From Lasiodiplodia sp. COLG20 (taxonomy: Eukaryota; Ascomycota; Dothideomycetes; Botryosphaeriales; Botryosphaeriaceae), in the NCBI GenBank assembly GCA_009801085.1, contig VNWV01000019.1, forward strand, positions 62,001-126,000: 64,000 nt of DNA. Reading direction: 5' to 3'. This document shows, piece after piece, positions 46,550 to 57,672 of this stretch. Every line of letters starts with the position of its first letter. Positions within the stretch are counted from its first letter, which is position 1. Under the pieces are notes generated by a model. The model ran no database searches and had not been told where the DNA came from. It saw only the letters and a program-made list of their open reading frames with translations. A program made the translations under genes and the position numbers.

Positions 46550-47845
46550 ATGGTTTCCGGAAGCTTGATTTCCTGCCTCTTGGCGTCGGCGGCCGTGTCG
46601 TCCGTCACCGCCTTCGACCCCCAGCTCGGCTTCAACAACTACGTCGAGGTCGAGAACCGCACACTCGACGAGATTTACCAGGCTGCGCTGAAGGAGGGCG
46701 GCACTGTTACCGTTTGGCATGGCGGGTGAGTGTTGGGAAAAAAACATCAACTCCTGATCGACCGATGGATTTGGTATACTGACTCGGCGCGCGCGGCCGA
46801 ACAGTGACGAGAAGAACCAGCAGGACTCGCTCAAGGAGGCCTTCGAGGCCAAGTTCCCTGGCATGACGCTGAACATCACCGTCGACTTGTCCAAGTACCA
46901 CGATGTGAAGGTGTGTTCCATTGACACTCTCCCCGCCCACCAATCGCCCTCTCTAACACTCTCCCGCTCGCAGATCGACCGCCAGCTCGCCACCAACGGC
47001 CTGTACGTCGACAGCGTCATCCTGCAGACCCTGCACGACTACCCGCGCTGGAAGTCCCAGGGCGCCCTGCTGCCGTACAAGCCGCTCGGCTGGGACCAGA
47101 TCCACGACGAGTACAAGGACGAGGAGGGCTACTACGCCGGCATCGGCATCTTCGGCTGGTCCAACGTCTGGAACAGCCGCTACGTGTCTGACGGCCCCAA
47201 GGAGTACCAGGACTTCCTCAAGCCCGAGTTCAAGAACAAGCTCGTGCTGACCTACCCCAACGACGATGTGAGTTTTGTTGCCCCCCCGCTCCCCGTTCCA
47301 CCCAGCACAACTGACGCAACCCCCAGGACGCCGTCCTCTACGCCTTCGACCTCGTCCTCCGCCAACAAGGCCTGGCCTGGTTCGACGCCCTCCTCGCCCA
47401 AAACCCGCGCTGGGTCCGCGGCAGCGCCACGCCCGCCACTCTGATCGGCTCCTCCAACGGCACCTACGTCACCTCCTTCACCACCGCCCTCGGCCTCTCT
47501 CCGCCCGCCCCCTACAACATCTCCTTCCCCGCGACCTCCGGCGCCTTCGTCACGTGGCCGCAGACGGGCGCGATCCTGAAGGACGCGCCGCACCCGGAAA
47601 GCGCGAAATTGCTGCACTCGTTTATTTTGAGCAAGGAGAACCAGGAGGCGAGCGGCAGTTGGAGTGTGAGGAGGGATGTGGAGGCGCCGGCGGGCTACCC
47701 CGATGCGCTGGAGATGCCGGGCACGAATCCGACGGAGTTTGGGAAGTGGATGGCGGATCGGGCGGCGGTGGAGAGGTTGCGGTTTTTCTTTGAGGATCGG
47801 ATTGGGACGGCGCAGGGGTTGAGCCCGTTGGAGGATGATTTGTAA
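46550..47845 (+). CDS. Secreted solute-binding protein (bacterial-type periplasmic binding fold)
   Basis: Four exons (46550-46725, 46805-46910, 46974-47267, 47327-47845) give 364 residues. The signal peptide is MVSGSLISCLLASAAVSSV. The mature part is an ABC-type extracellular binding protein fold, type 2: ALKEGGTVTVWHGGDEKNQQ and SLKEAFEAKFPGMTLNITV near the N-terminus, then SWSVRRDVEAPAGYP and MPGTNPTEFGKWMADRA near the C-terminus. Bacterial relatives bind ferric iron, thiamine or other anionic ligands and feed a membrane transporter. Fungi have no such ABC importer, so the secreted protein may act as a scavenger, ligand carrier or modified enzyme; this is not known. The fold call is good and the ligand is open. 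Confidence 0.85.
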
Positions 47846-48378
47846 ATGGGGTGGTGGTGAGTGAGTGATTCAGACAGACGCCTTTGGTTGGCTCAGCTGA
47901 GAGGGATGGTTTGATGACGGATGGATGGATGCGATGTGTTTTGATATTGTGTTTGGGATGTTTTGATGTGTGTATATACGTTTTTCTTCGCCTTGTATGT
48001 ATTGAATGACTTGGAAAAGGTACCATTTGGAAACATGATTCTTTATTCGTTGCAAAGCCGTGGTGATAGTGGATGCTCTTAAGTATTTGGTAAGCACTTG
48101 ATCATTGTTGAGCGCAACTCACTTCAACGGATCTCGCAGATAACTATAGAAGCTAAATGGAGCCAGCTAACAGAAGAACGAGTGAGGAATTGATGTTGTT
48201 GTAAGCTACTAAGGTGAGAGAGCCATGTGCCGAAGGGCGGGTTACGAGTTTCCGTGGACTTCCACTTGCTGTCCAACCGGCATTACACTAAATCAATCCC
48301 AGACTTATACTCGCTACGCCACCTCAAACTCGCCTCTTGACGAACTCCCCCAGAACTCAAACCGACCATCTCAATGCC
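47846..48378. other. Intergenic between convergent genes
   Basis: Holds the 3' regions of the solute-binding protein and DUF1989 genes. AT-rich, no coding signal. Confidence 0.55.
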
Positions 48379-48990
48379 CTAATCAATACGATATTGAATC
48401 GGCTTAAAGCTCCCCCCATTCGACTTCGCCGCCGAACAAGCAGTCAATCCAACAACCAGATCCATCTCCGCCACAAAGTCGACATGATCGCCAGCCTTGG
48501 ACACAGGCGGCTCGACGGCAAACTTGCCCGTCTTCCCGTCGACGGGCACGTTCATGAAGCAGTTGAAGGGGCACGGGATCTGGTCCTCTTCAACCCCGTA
48601 CTTCGCCAAAACGTACGCCAGGTTCCCAAAGCAGCCGGGTGCCGGGTCGGTGTCGCCGTAGATTATGCGAAACGTGTCGCGCGAACATGGCGTTAAAAGG
48701 AAGTCGTGTGTGCCAACGGTGTCGGCGACTATGCGCAGCATGACGTTGCTGCGGTTGCTGTAGAGTGCGTCGCCCGTGGTTAGGTATATCTTGTCCGCGT
48801 AGTCGAAGGTGCGGCCGTTGGAGAGGGCTTCGCGCGTGTCGTCTGCCGCGAAGGCGACGAGGTCCGAGACTTGCACGCCTGTCGGGTCGATGACGGTCAT
48901 GCGTTGGCCCTTTTTCAGGTGGAAGGCTGTGCCGGTTCGGGGCGCGATCTGGATCGTGCCGTCTGGGAGGGTTTGCGTTTGCTCGGACAT
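48379..48990 (-). CDS. DUF1989 (urea carboxylase-associated) protein
   Basis: Intronless, 203 residues. The sequence matches the DUF1989 family, often annotated as urea carboxylase- or urea amidolyase-associated protein: GTAFHLKKGQRMTVIDPTG, QVSDLVAFAADD, SNRSNVMLRIVADTVGTHD, then PCSRDTF and FNCFMNVPVDGKTGKFAVEP, and the C-terminal LTACSAAKSNGGSFKPI. In bacteria these genes accompany guanidine carboxylase/urea carboxylase operons, and the proteins are guanidine- or carboxyguanidine-processing subunits. Conserved Cys residues (SRD, NCFMN and TACSA blocks) may bind metal. No urea amidolyase gene is in this window. The single exon among multi-exon neighbours is compatible with a bacterial origin, but short fungal members of this family are widespread. 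Confidence 0.88.
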   Translation of the reverse strand: MSEQTQTLPDGTIQIAPRTGTAFHLKKGQRMTVIDPTGVQVSDLVAFAADDTREALSNGRTFDYADKIYLTTGDALYSNRSNVMLRIVADTVGTHDFLLTPCSRDTFRIIYGDTDPAPGCFGNLAYVLAKYGVEEDQIPCPFNCFMNVPVDGKTGKFAVEPPVSKAGDHVDFVAEMDLVVGLTACSAAKSNGGSFKPIQYRID

Positions 48991-49825
48991 TTTCGGGGTG
49001 CGTTGGGTGAGAGCTGGAAGGTGGGCTGGTTTGACGGGATGAAGTTGGTGCGGACAGGACCTGGAGTGGGAAACAGGTGCGCTTATGTAGACATCCGGGA
49101 AGCCAGTGGGTGATTGAGCTCCGAGGAGAAACTCTTGTGGAACTTGAGAGTAGTGGAGACACTGGACGCTCCTTCACGCCCTAAAGACGACAACCTGAAG
49201 CCAGCTGCTGATGGCGGAGTAGAATTAGCGTGGCGAGCTAGTTCATTGTCCGCCTCGACTTTCCGATCGGTGGCTAGTGGCCGCTTCGAATTTCCGATCG
49301 ATGGCCTATGGTAGCTTCGAACTTCTCTTTTGCCCAATCGGTCCTTTCGCTCGCCGGGACGAGCTTCCCAGACCTAAAGTCTAAACGATTTGCCCTACAG
49401 TATGCCATCGCAGATCAGTGGAATACTTTTACACATTCTTCAGCTGTGAAGAACATGCGAGCTAACTGTGAGTCAGAGGTTATATGACTCATTTCGCCGA
49501 CAGTCTTACAGAATTCCTAGAGTATTCATTCATGACATATTGGAGAATGCGAAAGTATTCGATTAGTAGATCTGGTGAGCGGTGGTGATATACCGCTGCC
49601 AAATGAGCTAAGTTAAACCTAATCGGGAAAGAAAAATGTCGTGGTATCAACGAAGGAGCAAACCAGGCAAACAGAATAAGCAATCGGCAAACCGTTGGCC
49701 TCACTTTAAAGCATACCTGTCTGTGACATATCATATTGGATCCTTTACCTAACCCTTTTAGCCACAACATCCAAGCTCGCACAAACCACACTGTCCAGAC
49801 GAATCCCAAACCTCCACCACAACAC
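48991..49825. other. Intergenic, no gene seen
   Basis: Promoter of the DUF1989 gene and 3' flank of the gene at 49826-51820. A local repeat (GACTTTCCGATCGGTGGC... AATTTCCGATCGATGGC) occurs near 49258-49306. Confidence 0.5.
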
Positions 49826-51820
49826 TCAACACGTATACTCCAACTCCAACCCCACCGCCGGCACCCCCTCAAACCCATCGGGCACCACATAACTAACATT
49901 ATAAAACAAATGATCCCTCAACTGACTCCCATACGTGACCGGCAACCTCTCCAACCCCTCCGCCTGCACCCTCACCTCCAAACACGGCAGCCTCTCCAAC
50001 CCCTCAACCCTATTCCCTGCCAACAACCACCACGGCGCCACCCCCGACACCGCAAACGTAAACACCCTCGTCCCCTCCTGCGTCGCATTCGGATACCTCA
50101 CCCGCAACGACCTCTCCCCCGCCACCGCCTCCACCGTCGACGCGCTCGGATACAAACTAAAAAACCCCACGTACGGCGCGGGCTCGTGTTTCGGATCGCT
50201 CGCCCAATGCACTATCGCCGGCACGAACTGGTCGCCGCGGTTCTCCTCCTCGGCCACGCTCTCCGCCCCGATCATCAGGGGGCCGCTGACCCAGGACGTC
50301 GCGACGCGCACGTAGGGCGACGAGAGGTCCTCCTTGATCGTCCGGTGCAGCAGGCGCGGGGCGCCGTCGTAGGTGCTGCCGGTCAGCCAGGGGATGAGCG
50401 TGGAGGGGAGGTAGGAAGCGGCGACGTGCGCGACTAGCGCGATTTGCGCGCCCTGCGCCACGTCGTAGAGGAGGTCGGCTTCGCCTTTGGGTGGCTGCGG
50501 GCCGTGCGCGTGCCCGAAGAGAGCCCAGAACCAGAGGCTGAGGATGGAGGAGTGGGTGGTCATGTCGCGGGTGTAGGCGCGGTCGTAGGCTGGTGGAGGT
50601 GGTGAGCGGGTTAGTGGGGGGTGGGGGATCGGGGGTGGAGGGGGGTGGCAGGACGGGGTTGACTCACGGCCGACCATGTTTTTGAGATACGGGTTGTAGT
50701 GCGCGGCGATGTCCTTCCAGAGCTCGGTCAAGACGTACTCGGAGGTGGATTTGATCGTCGAGTTGGCTGGCGCGTACTTGATGGCGGCGGATAGTGCCCA
50801 TATATCCATGCCGTAGTACGTCGGGGCGTTGTACTCGCCGAGAGTGTTCGAGTTGTTCCAGGTGAAGAGTTCCAGTAGGAGCTTTCCTTGCAGGTTGGCG
50901 AAGTCGGTGAAGGTGGAATTGTTCAGGCGGTGGCCGATCCATGATACCACGACAGCTCGCATGTAGGCTGGATTGGAGTAGCCCAAGATAAGGTTGTCGT
51001 CTTCAGGGTACGTTCCGTTGCGCCGCATGCCGCCGATTGCCGCGTGGGTTAGAGATGTCTCAATTGCAGAGACTAGGTCTTCTCCAAGCAGGTGCTCGAA
51101 TTCCTCGACGGCCTGCACGAGCGTGGTGCCGATAAATTCTCTGTGCCAGGTGAGCATTGCTGCATGGTTCTGATAGTAAATGATCAATCACCTCCAATTT
51201 GGGTCATAGGTTGTCTAGGAGGTGTATCAGCAGAAGGAAGCTAGCGGAGTCTTTTGCTATCCTCACATATATTTCAGGCGGAAATAAATCCGAGTCGGGC
51301 GTTGGATCAGGTTCTGTACGGCAGTGAGTGGAGGAAACGTCGAGAGACCAGTGGACTGACGATCAGGACTAAGCTTGAATGTTCCATACCAGGCGGAATC
51401 AAATTCTTCCGTGTATTGGCAAGCCAATCTGATTTTGTTAGCAGTCAGTTCCTCGATGAACATCATTCCATTTCGGCCTACATGTTTCTCAGAGCTGCCT
51501 TTGCGTGCAAGACGTCGTCCCCTTGGTTCCTCTTCAAAAGACCAATGGTATACCAAGCAGTGAACCTGACAGACCAGGGTCCATTGTCCGAGTACCAAAT
51601 GAAGTCGTAGTAAGAATCATATCTCAGATCCTGCACGGCCATCGAATAATCAAACAAATCTTGAGCGGCTAAGATGATTCATGACAGTAAGTAAAGGCCG
51701 ATTGGGATGTTCTTCAAAGCAAGTACCAGCTGAAAGAGTTCCATTGTTGTTCGTTGGAGCCCCGGAGGCGGCTCCAAACGTCAAAGCAGAAGCGATCGCC
51801 AGGGCAGAGAAGAGATGCAT
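49826..51820 (-). CDS. Secreted protein of unknown family
   Basis: Seven exons (51820-51727, 51668-51482, 51428-51361, 51313-51267, 51214-51192, 51140-50668, 50589-49826) give 551 residues with every phase closing, including a 23-bp exon that rebuilds TYDPNWREFIG. The N-terminus MHLFSALAIASALTFGAASG is a signal peptide. Several Asn glycosylation sites follow (NNSTF, NNSNT, ANSTI, YNVSY). The repeated Trp/Tyr-rich helical pattern (YDFIWYSDNGPWSVRFTAWY, GEYNAPTYYGMDIWAL, YNPYLKNMVGAYDRAYTRDM) resembles alpha/alpha-barrel glycosidases, followed by a beta-rich C-terminus ending in LELEYTC. I cannot name a family or reaction. The Met at 51187 gives a longer-looking single frame but is intronic. 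Confidence 0.8.
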
Positions 51821-52390
51821 GATGGATGCTTTGCAGAGTCCGGAATTGGCCTCCTGCAGCACCTTTATCCTCACCCACCCTCGTATACACGGCTGCAATC
51901 ATCTGTTGAAGAACCTGCTGTGCAGGTACCGCGTTCCCCGCAGCAATGCTCGGCGCACCTCGTGAGCGGAGGTACAGCTGGCTTGGCCGAGGAACACCTG
52001 GTGGGGGTGAGATTCGGCTAACCCGAACGAGCAGCTGCGCCGCGCGGGAGGCGAGTACCCCATCTTTGCGGCTGCAGCGCCACTTAGCCGGCGCCTGAAT
52101 TCCCCGACCAAGAAGGCCCAGTCGTAAGATCATCACTCAGATATGTGTGCTGACATGGGCCGAACTTCGCCGCATCGGCAATCGCGGTGAAGCGGGGTTG
52201 GATTTTCCGGATGGATGTTGTCCTTTGATTCCACAAGCTGGACTGGTGGTGGCATGAGAGGCGATTGCAGGCCATGAGTTATCTCGAGCGGGGTCTTATC
52301 TGTGCGCTATTATCTCCAGTGCTGGCATTGTTAAAGAATGAGAATTGATCTCCCACCCCACCGTCGCGCAAAACTCGCCTTCCGAACGCA
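51821..52390. other. Divergent intergenic region
   Basis: 570 bp between the unknown secreted protein (minus) and the sugar transporter (plus), which may share control. TATC/GATA words occur near 52275 and 52310. No gene. Confidence 0.5.
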
Positions 52391-54378
52391 ATGGGCGCGC
52401 CTTCTGCGATGATGTCGCCGGACGAAGTGCTCAACGGCCGAAAAGCTGGTTGGTTTCAGAATTCGGCCATAATCAAGCTCAACTTGATACTGCTTCTATC
52501 GATGATCTCCAGCTATGCCACGGGATTCGATGGCTCTATGATGAGTGCGGCGGCCACGACTCTCTCATTGAGGCTCTGCTAATCATGCTAGATGGCCTGC
52601 AGTCACTCGACACTTGGAATGACTTTTTCAATAATCCTGGTCCATCATTACTGTTAGCGTTTCCTTTTTTGGAGAATATTTCAGGAGCTGACACAACTAT
52701 AGTGGCCTCCTCAATGCGATACAGAGCGTTGGGCAATTGGTAGCGCTTGTGAGTAATACAGTGTCCGAGGTTCAACAATGTTCTGACAGTTATCAATCAG
52801 CCATTTTGTGCTGTTGCTTGTGACCACTTCGGCCGCCGGGCGACACTTGTGGGAGGCGCTTTTCTCATGCTCATTGGAGTAGCACTTCAAGGCGGAGCTC
52901 AGAACAGTAAGCGGACACTTAGTTAGACAGAGCTTCTAAAGGAAAAACTGACATGTTTAGCTGGGATGTTCATTGCCGCTCGTGGCCTCCTTGGATTTGG
53001 GCTTGCATTTAATATCACAGCAGCGCCCCTTCTGATATTGGAAGTGGCATACCCATCGCAGAGAGTACGTGCATATTTTGACATTGAATTATACAAAGCT
53101 CACGCGCATATAGTCACCCCTGGTGAGTGTATACAACTCGCTCTACTCAACTGGCGCGGTGGCAGCGGCGTGGATCACATTCGGTACGTTTAGGATGTCG
53201 AATGACTGGGCATGGAGAATTCCATCCGTCCTCCAGGCCGCATCAAGCGTGATCCAGCTGCTCTTGTGCTGGTGCATTGAAGAATCGCCTCGTTGGCTTG
53301 TTGCGAAAGACCGCATCGAGAGCGCACATGCCCTCATCACAAAGTATCACGCCGCTGGCAACCCCGAGGACCCCATCGTAGCTTTGGAAATTGCTGAGAT
53401 AAGGGAAGCGCTCCGACTTGAGACGGAGGCGGCCAAGACAACTTCCTACCTCACTTTTTTCAAAACAGCGGGCAACAGACACCGCTTCTTTATCATCCTC
53501 GCCGTTGGATTTTTCTCGCAGTGGAGCGGCAACGGCCTCATCTCGTATTACCTTACGCTGATCCTGGACTCCATTGGGTACGAATCTGAAGCTACGCAGA
53601 CACTCATCAATGCCTTGCTGCAAATTTGGAGTCTGATTTGGGGCGTTGCATTTGCTTTGGTTGTCAACAGATTTGGCAGAAGGGTGATGTTCATTACTTC
53701 CACCGTTGGAATTCTTCTCGTATATATCGGTAAGTGTCATCATACCCTCCAGCATCGTAGCAGTATTGTTGAGGTCTAATGCAATCACAGTGTGGACTGC
53801 CTTGGAAGCAACTTATGAGAAGGAGACGGAATTGGATGGACAAGGCTCCCCGGGGGTGGCCAAAGGCGTCCTTGCCATGATTTTCCTCTATAATTTCTTC
53901 TTCTCCATCGGCTGGGCTCCGCTTCAAGTGACCTACGTCGTTGAAATCTTGCCATACAATCTTCGCGCCAGAGTAAGTGTTCCTGAGACACAACAACGTA
54001 TCATCACCAACTGACATATACCAGGGGCTTGTCCTCTACAACTTATTCGTGGCACTCGCTCTGATCTTCAACCAGTACGTCAATCCGGTCGGCGTCACCA
54101 ATTCGAAATGGAAATGTAAGAAGCAAGGCTATAATTTGAGCTCTTTCCGCAAGCTAACGAGTGTTGCAGACTACGTTACGTACGATGTGTGGCTATTTGT
54201 GGAACTTGTTGTCGTCTATTTTCTGTTCGTTGAGACGGGCGGAAAGAGTTTGGAGGAGACCGCGGCTTTGCTCGATGGTGAGGCAATGACAGAGAAGCTA
54301 CAGGAAAATGCAAAGCAAGCAGCAGAGGAAATCACGGTCCACGTGTTTGATGAGAAGAGAAGAACAAGCCAGGCATGA
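52391..54378 (+). CDS. MFS sugar transporter (lactose permease-like group)
   Basis: Nine exons (52391-52544, 52592-52652, 52703-52748, 52801-52906, 52961-53064, 53114-53729, 53791-53972, 54025-54115, 54170-54378) give 522 residues with all phases closing. It has the twelve-helix major facilitator layout of fungal sugar transporters. ATGFDGSMMNGLQ ends the first helix, motif A is CDHFGRRATLVGG between helices 2 and 3, ESPRWL marks the end of helix 6, and NRFGRRVMF is the repeat of motif A between helices 8 and 9. VETGGKSLEE replaces the usual PETKG at the end. The second donor is GTTAGC, non-consensus but required for the conserved GLLNAIQSVG block. Substrate is likely a mono- or disaccharide, imported with protons across the plasma membrane. 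The amidase gene faces its 3' end. Confidence 0.9.
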
Positions 54379-54551
54379 ATCAGGCAAAATATCTGCAAGT
54401 AAGAAGCTGGTATCGTATGGCATCTGTCCGAGGTGAAGCTAGCGTAAAGAGTGCACAATGGGCTTGCATAATGGTGCAATATACAGCAAAACACAATTTA
54501 TATTTCAGCAGCAGTTGATGACCAAGTATCATGCTACAATTAGACTTCAAT

Positions 54552-56370
54552 TTAATCAAGAGTCGGCGGCACAACCCTCTTAGGGAAATGCGACTCGTAC
54601 GCCGACATTGCCCGAATCACCGTGGGCTCGTCATAGCGCCTTCCGACGAATGCCATTCCATAAGGCAGATTGATCTCATCATACCCAACAGGTACGGTTC
54701 CAATTGGGCTGCGTCCAACTGCGCCCAGACGGGACGAACCACCCTCTGTCGGGACAAGCAGGACATCCAGATCATATTCCCTGAAGAGATACTCGATGCC
54801 TTCTTCATTGAGCTGTTGCTGATTCCACTTAGCATTCCAATACTCGGCTGATGTATTTCGCGGGCCGAGCTGATCAGCAGCGACCAGGGTGGCCTGACAA
54901 CAATAACTAGGAGGGAATTCGAGGTCTGGGTGAGCATCGTTGAAGGTGATGATATCGCCGAGTGTCTCAAGGCCTGACGTATTGGTCCGCTGAGTTGTCA
55001 AGTATTGTGCCATGTCTTCCTTGACGTCGTATTCTATCCAGGATCAGCCGGTGGAATGAGGACTACGGGATTATAACTTACGGATAACTATCGTTCCATT
55101 ACTGTTTCTCTCAGCACCACCAACGAAAGAGTACTTCCATTTCTCTGCGTTTGGAAGCACTACCGGGTCGACAATGGTAGCCCCAAGAGATTGTATCTTT
55201 TCAAAGGTAGCTTCCAATCCAGCAGTGATGGCACTTCTATATCCCTGAGAGGTCTGGTTCCAGAAGGGCTCTCTCGGAATACCGATTCGCAAGTTCTGAA
55301 ACCCGTTTCCATCCAAGAACTGAGTATAATTCTGACGTCGGAATGGATCCGCCGCTTCCGAGTAGGAATCCTCAGGATCACGCACGGCCATGATCTCGAA
55401 CAGCGCCGCGATATCCCAGACGGACTTGGCCATAACCCCCGTCGTATCCTGGGAGCTGGAAATAGGAACGACCCCGGTCCGGCTCGTGATCCCGGTCGAC
55501 GGACGCAAGCCGAAAAGGGCAGCGCGACTAGCGGGATTGACGATGCTTCCCTCAGTATCTGTTCCGAGAGCTGCGGCCGCGAACCCTGCGGAGACGGCGA
55601 CTGCGGAGCCCCCGGAACTCCCGCTGGGGTCGCCACCGGCGGCGAAGCCACCAATGACGTATGCGGACTGGCATTGTCCGCCCCTGCCGCTCCAGGCCGA
55701 GGTTACGGAGCCGCGAATGCCTGCAAACTGGTTTGTTAGTTAGATTGCGTATGGGTTGGGGCTGGCAGGCTTACTTCATCCGGGTTGGCCTTTCTCAGGA
55801 TCAGTGCGCCAGCGGCGCGAAGCTTGCTGATCACGAATGCATCGCCTTTGGCTTGAGACTGCAACAAAGCGTACGATCCTGCAGTTGTGTTCATCCCGAG
55901 TTCCACGTCGGTGTTGTAGTCTAACACGTCAGAATAATACTCTCGTTGGGGTCCGATGAGCTCACTATCTTTGACCACGATCGGGAGGCCGTGAATCGAA
56001 CTTCGGACATTGCCGGCCGTACGCTCTTGATCCAGTTGAGCTGCAATCTCTCTAGCCGTTGAGGCTACCTCAATGATGGACCGAAGCTCCAATCCTATAG
56101 ACGTTAAACGGGAAGTAGCATGGAGGCACGATTCTTACCTTGACGATCGTTCGCCTCAATTCGGGCGATGTAGGCGTCGACCAATTCGAGAGAAGTGATG
56201 TTTCCTGCAAGAATAGCAGCGGAATTATCAGCCGCCGAGGCGGAGAGCAGGTTGATGCCATCGAGAGACATAGGATACGACACCGAGGACCCCTTTGTGG
56301 AGTTGTCACTGCTCTGAGCAAGTGCCGTGAGAGCCACGAAGGCGGCCGGTAGAAGTATGGAACCCTTCAT
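54552..56370 (-). CDS. Secreted amidase-signature family hydrolase
   Basis: Four exons (56370-56139, 56094-55775, 55727-55082, 55033-54552) give 559 residues. The start MKGSILLPAAFVALTALAQS is a signal peptide, so the enzyme is secreted. The family Ser-cisSer-Lys triad is seen: Lys in HGLPIVVKDSE, then GGDPSGSSGGSAVAVSAGFA with the cis-Ser and nucleophile Ser, followed by LGTDTEGSI. The Asp after the Lys is followed by Ser rather than the usual Asn (KDN), a small deviation. The family hydrolyses amide bonds of many small substrates. Secreted fungal members are not well characterised. An acceptor at 55728 was chosen over one at 55718 because it keeps the frame and the FAGIRGSVTSAW block. The gene shares a 1.3 kb upstream region with the GH3 pseudogene. 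Confidence 0.92.
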
Positions 56371-57672
56371 TATGCCTCACCTAATGGCTGCCATGGATGT
56401 CGCTGAACCCAAATGAATGGCGTAGAGGTGGGCTTTATAGGAAGAGGAAGAGAGAAGATCAGCAATCAGCTACTATCTCTCTCAAAGATGTCCAGTATGA
56501 TAAGCGGGGTCTTCGGTCGTTAGTGAGCCTCCACATCCGTGGAATCGTCCCGCGGCGGATAACTCTAGCGTCTGCTAAGGTATGGGTCGTACTACGTCAA
56601 TCATCAGTGGGCGCCAAAAATCGATGTTGTCATGGGGGCCCTACTTCGGCATTTTTTTGCGGAACACATACTTCCGCACTGATACCACGAAACTTTTAGT
56701 CAACGTGGCCATTCTTCGGCAACTAAATCACTGTTTATCTGTGCTTATCTCGTGATGACTGGCAGATCGTGTCGTGGTCATCCATTGAAATGGTGAAATG
56801 GAGGCCTTGGATTGGAACGTACAGCAGCTGCGATCAACACCGACACCAAGTATGTTACTGTTCGTAACGCTCCCTCGCCATTTCAAGCACCGATCATGCA
56901 TGTTTTCTTACAATGGATGAAAACTGGGGGTAGAAGGCATTTTCCGTGACTGCTCGCGAGTGAGACGATGTCCTTGGGAATAGCGGTGACTAGCCCAAAT
57001 TCCCCACGCTGGGCCTTGCGGCTTCTTGAGCTAAGGTCACACTGCAATCTATCTTCTCTGGAGACGACGGTGTTGGTTCGGAGCCCCGCAGATTGACACG
57101 ATAGAGAATTTGCTACAATGTCATTCGATGGTGGCAACTTCTCTAATAATGCTGGCCTGAAAGTAAGATCTATTGAACCACATCGACGCTCTTTCCTATT
57201 TACTCGGTCGTTCGAAGAGCAATCATAAGATACCAAGTTGAAGTTACTGGCAAAATGCATATTGCCTGGTAAATTCTCGAAGAAAAGTGATCCTTGGGCT
57301 ATTTCACCGCAATTCAAGGACGAGGAATTTTTTTATCTAATATCACGGTCTGCCAAGAGTATTCAGCCAAGCTGTAAATGCAGCCATACTGCTTATGTTG
57401 CGTGAATTTGGCATTTCTTCGGAAGGGAGTGCTTCTCGCTTTGAGCCCTCCGCACCCCATTGGTTCCCCGGATCACGGTGTATTCCGCGCTCCCCTAGAT
57501 TACGTTGCGCTCGGTGCCTCTGCGGTTGAACTTGTTCACGAGCATTGTACGGGCTGACTTCTCCTTCTACGTGATGACATGAGAGCATGCGGCGTTTTTC
57601 CGCATTAAGGATCGATGGAGCAGTTTCCTTTTCTGCTTTCGACAGCCGTCCCTTGACTTCAACCTCTTCACC
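56371..57672. other. Divergent intergenic region, no gene seen
   Basis: Lies between the amidase and the GH3 pseudogene. Minus-strand frames of 144 (56883-57317) and 157 codons (57343-57816) are Ser- and charge-rich without a domain and overlap the start of GH3; they are not called. Confidence 0.5.

Noticed and set aside
51140..51187. Start codon at 51187 for the unknown secreted protein
   Set aside because: It lies in an intron (GTGATT...CACAG); splicing out this part restores YDPNWREFIG and the upstream signal peptide.
56883..57317. 144-codon minus-strand frame between amidase and GH3
   Set aside because: Ser- and charge-rich without domain, no intron-linked extension.
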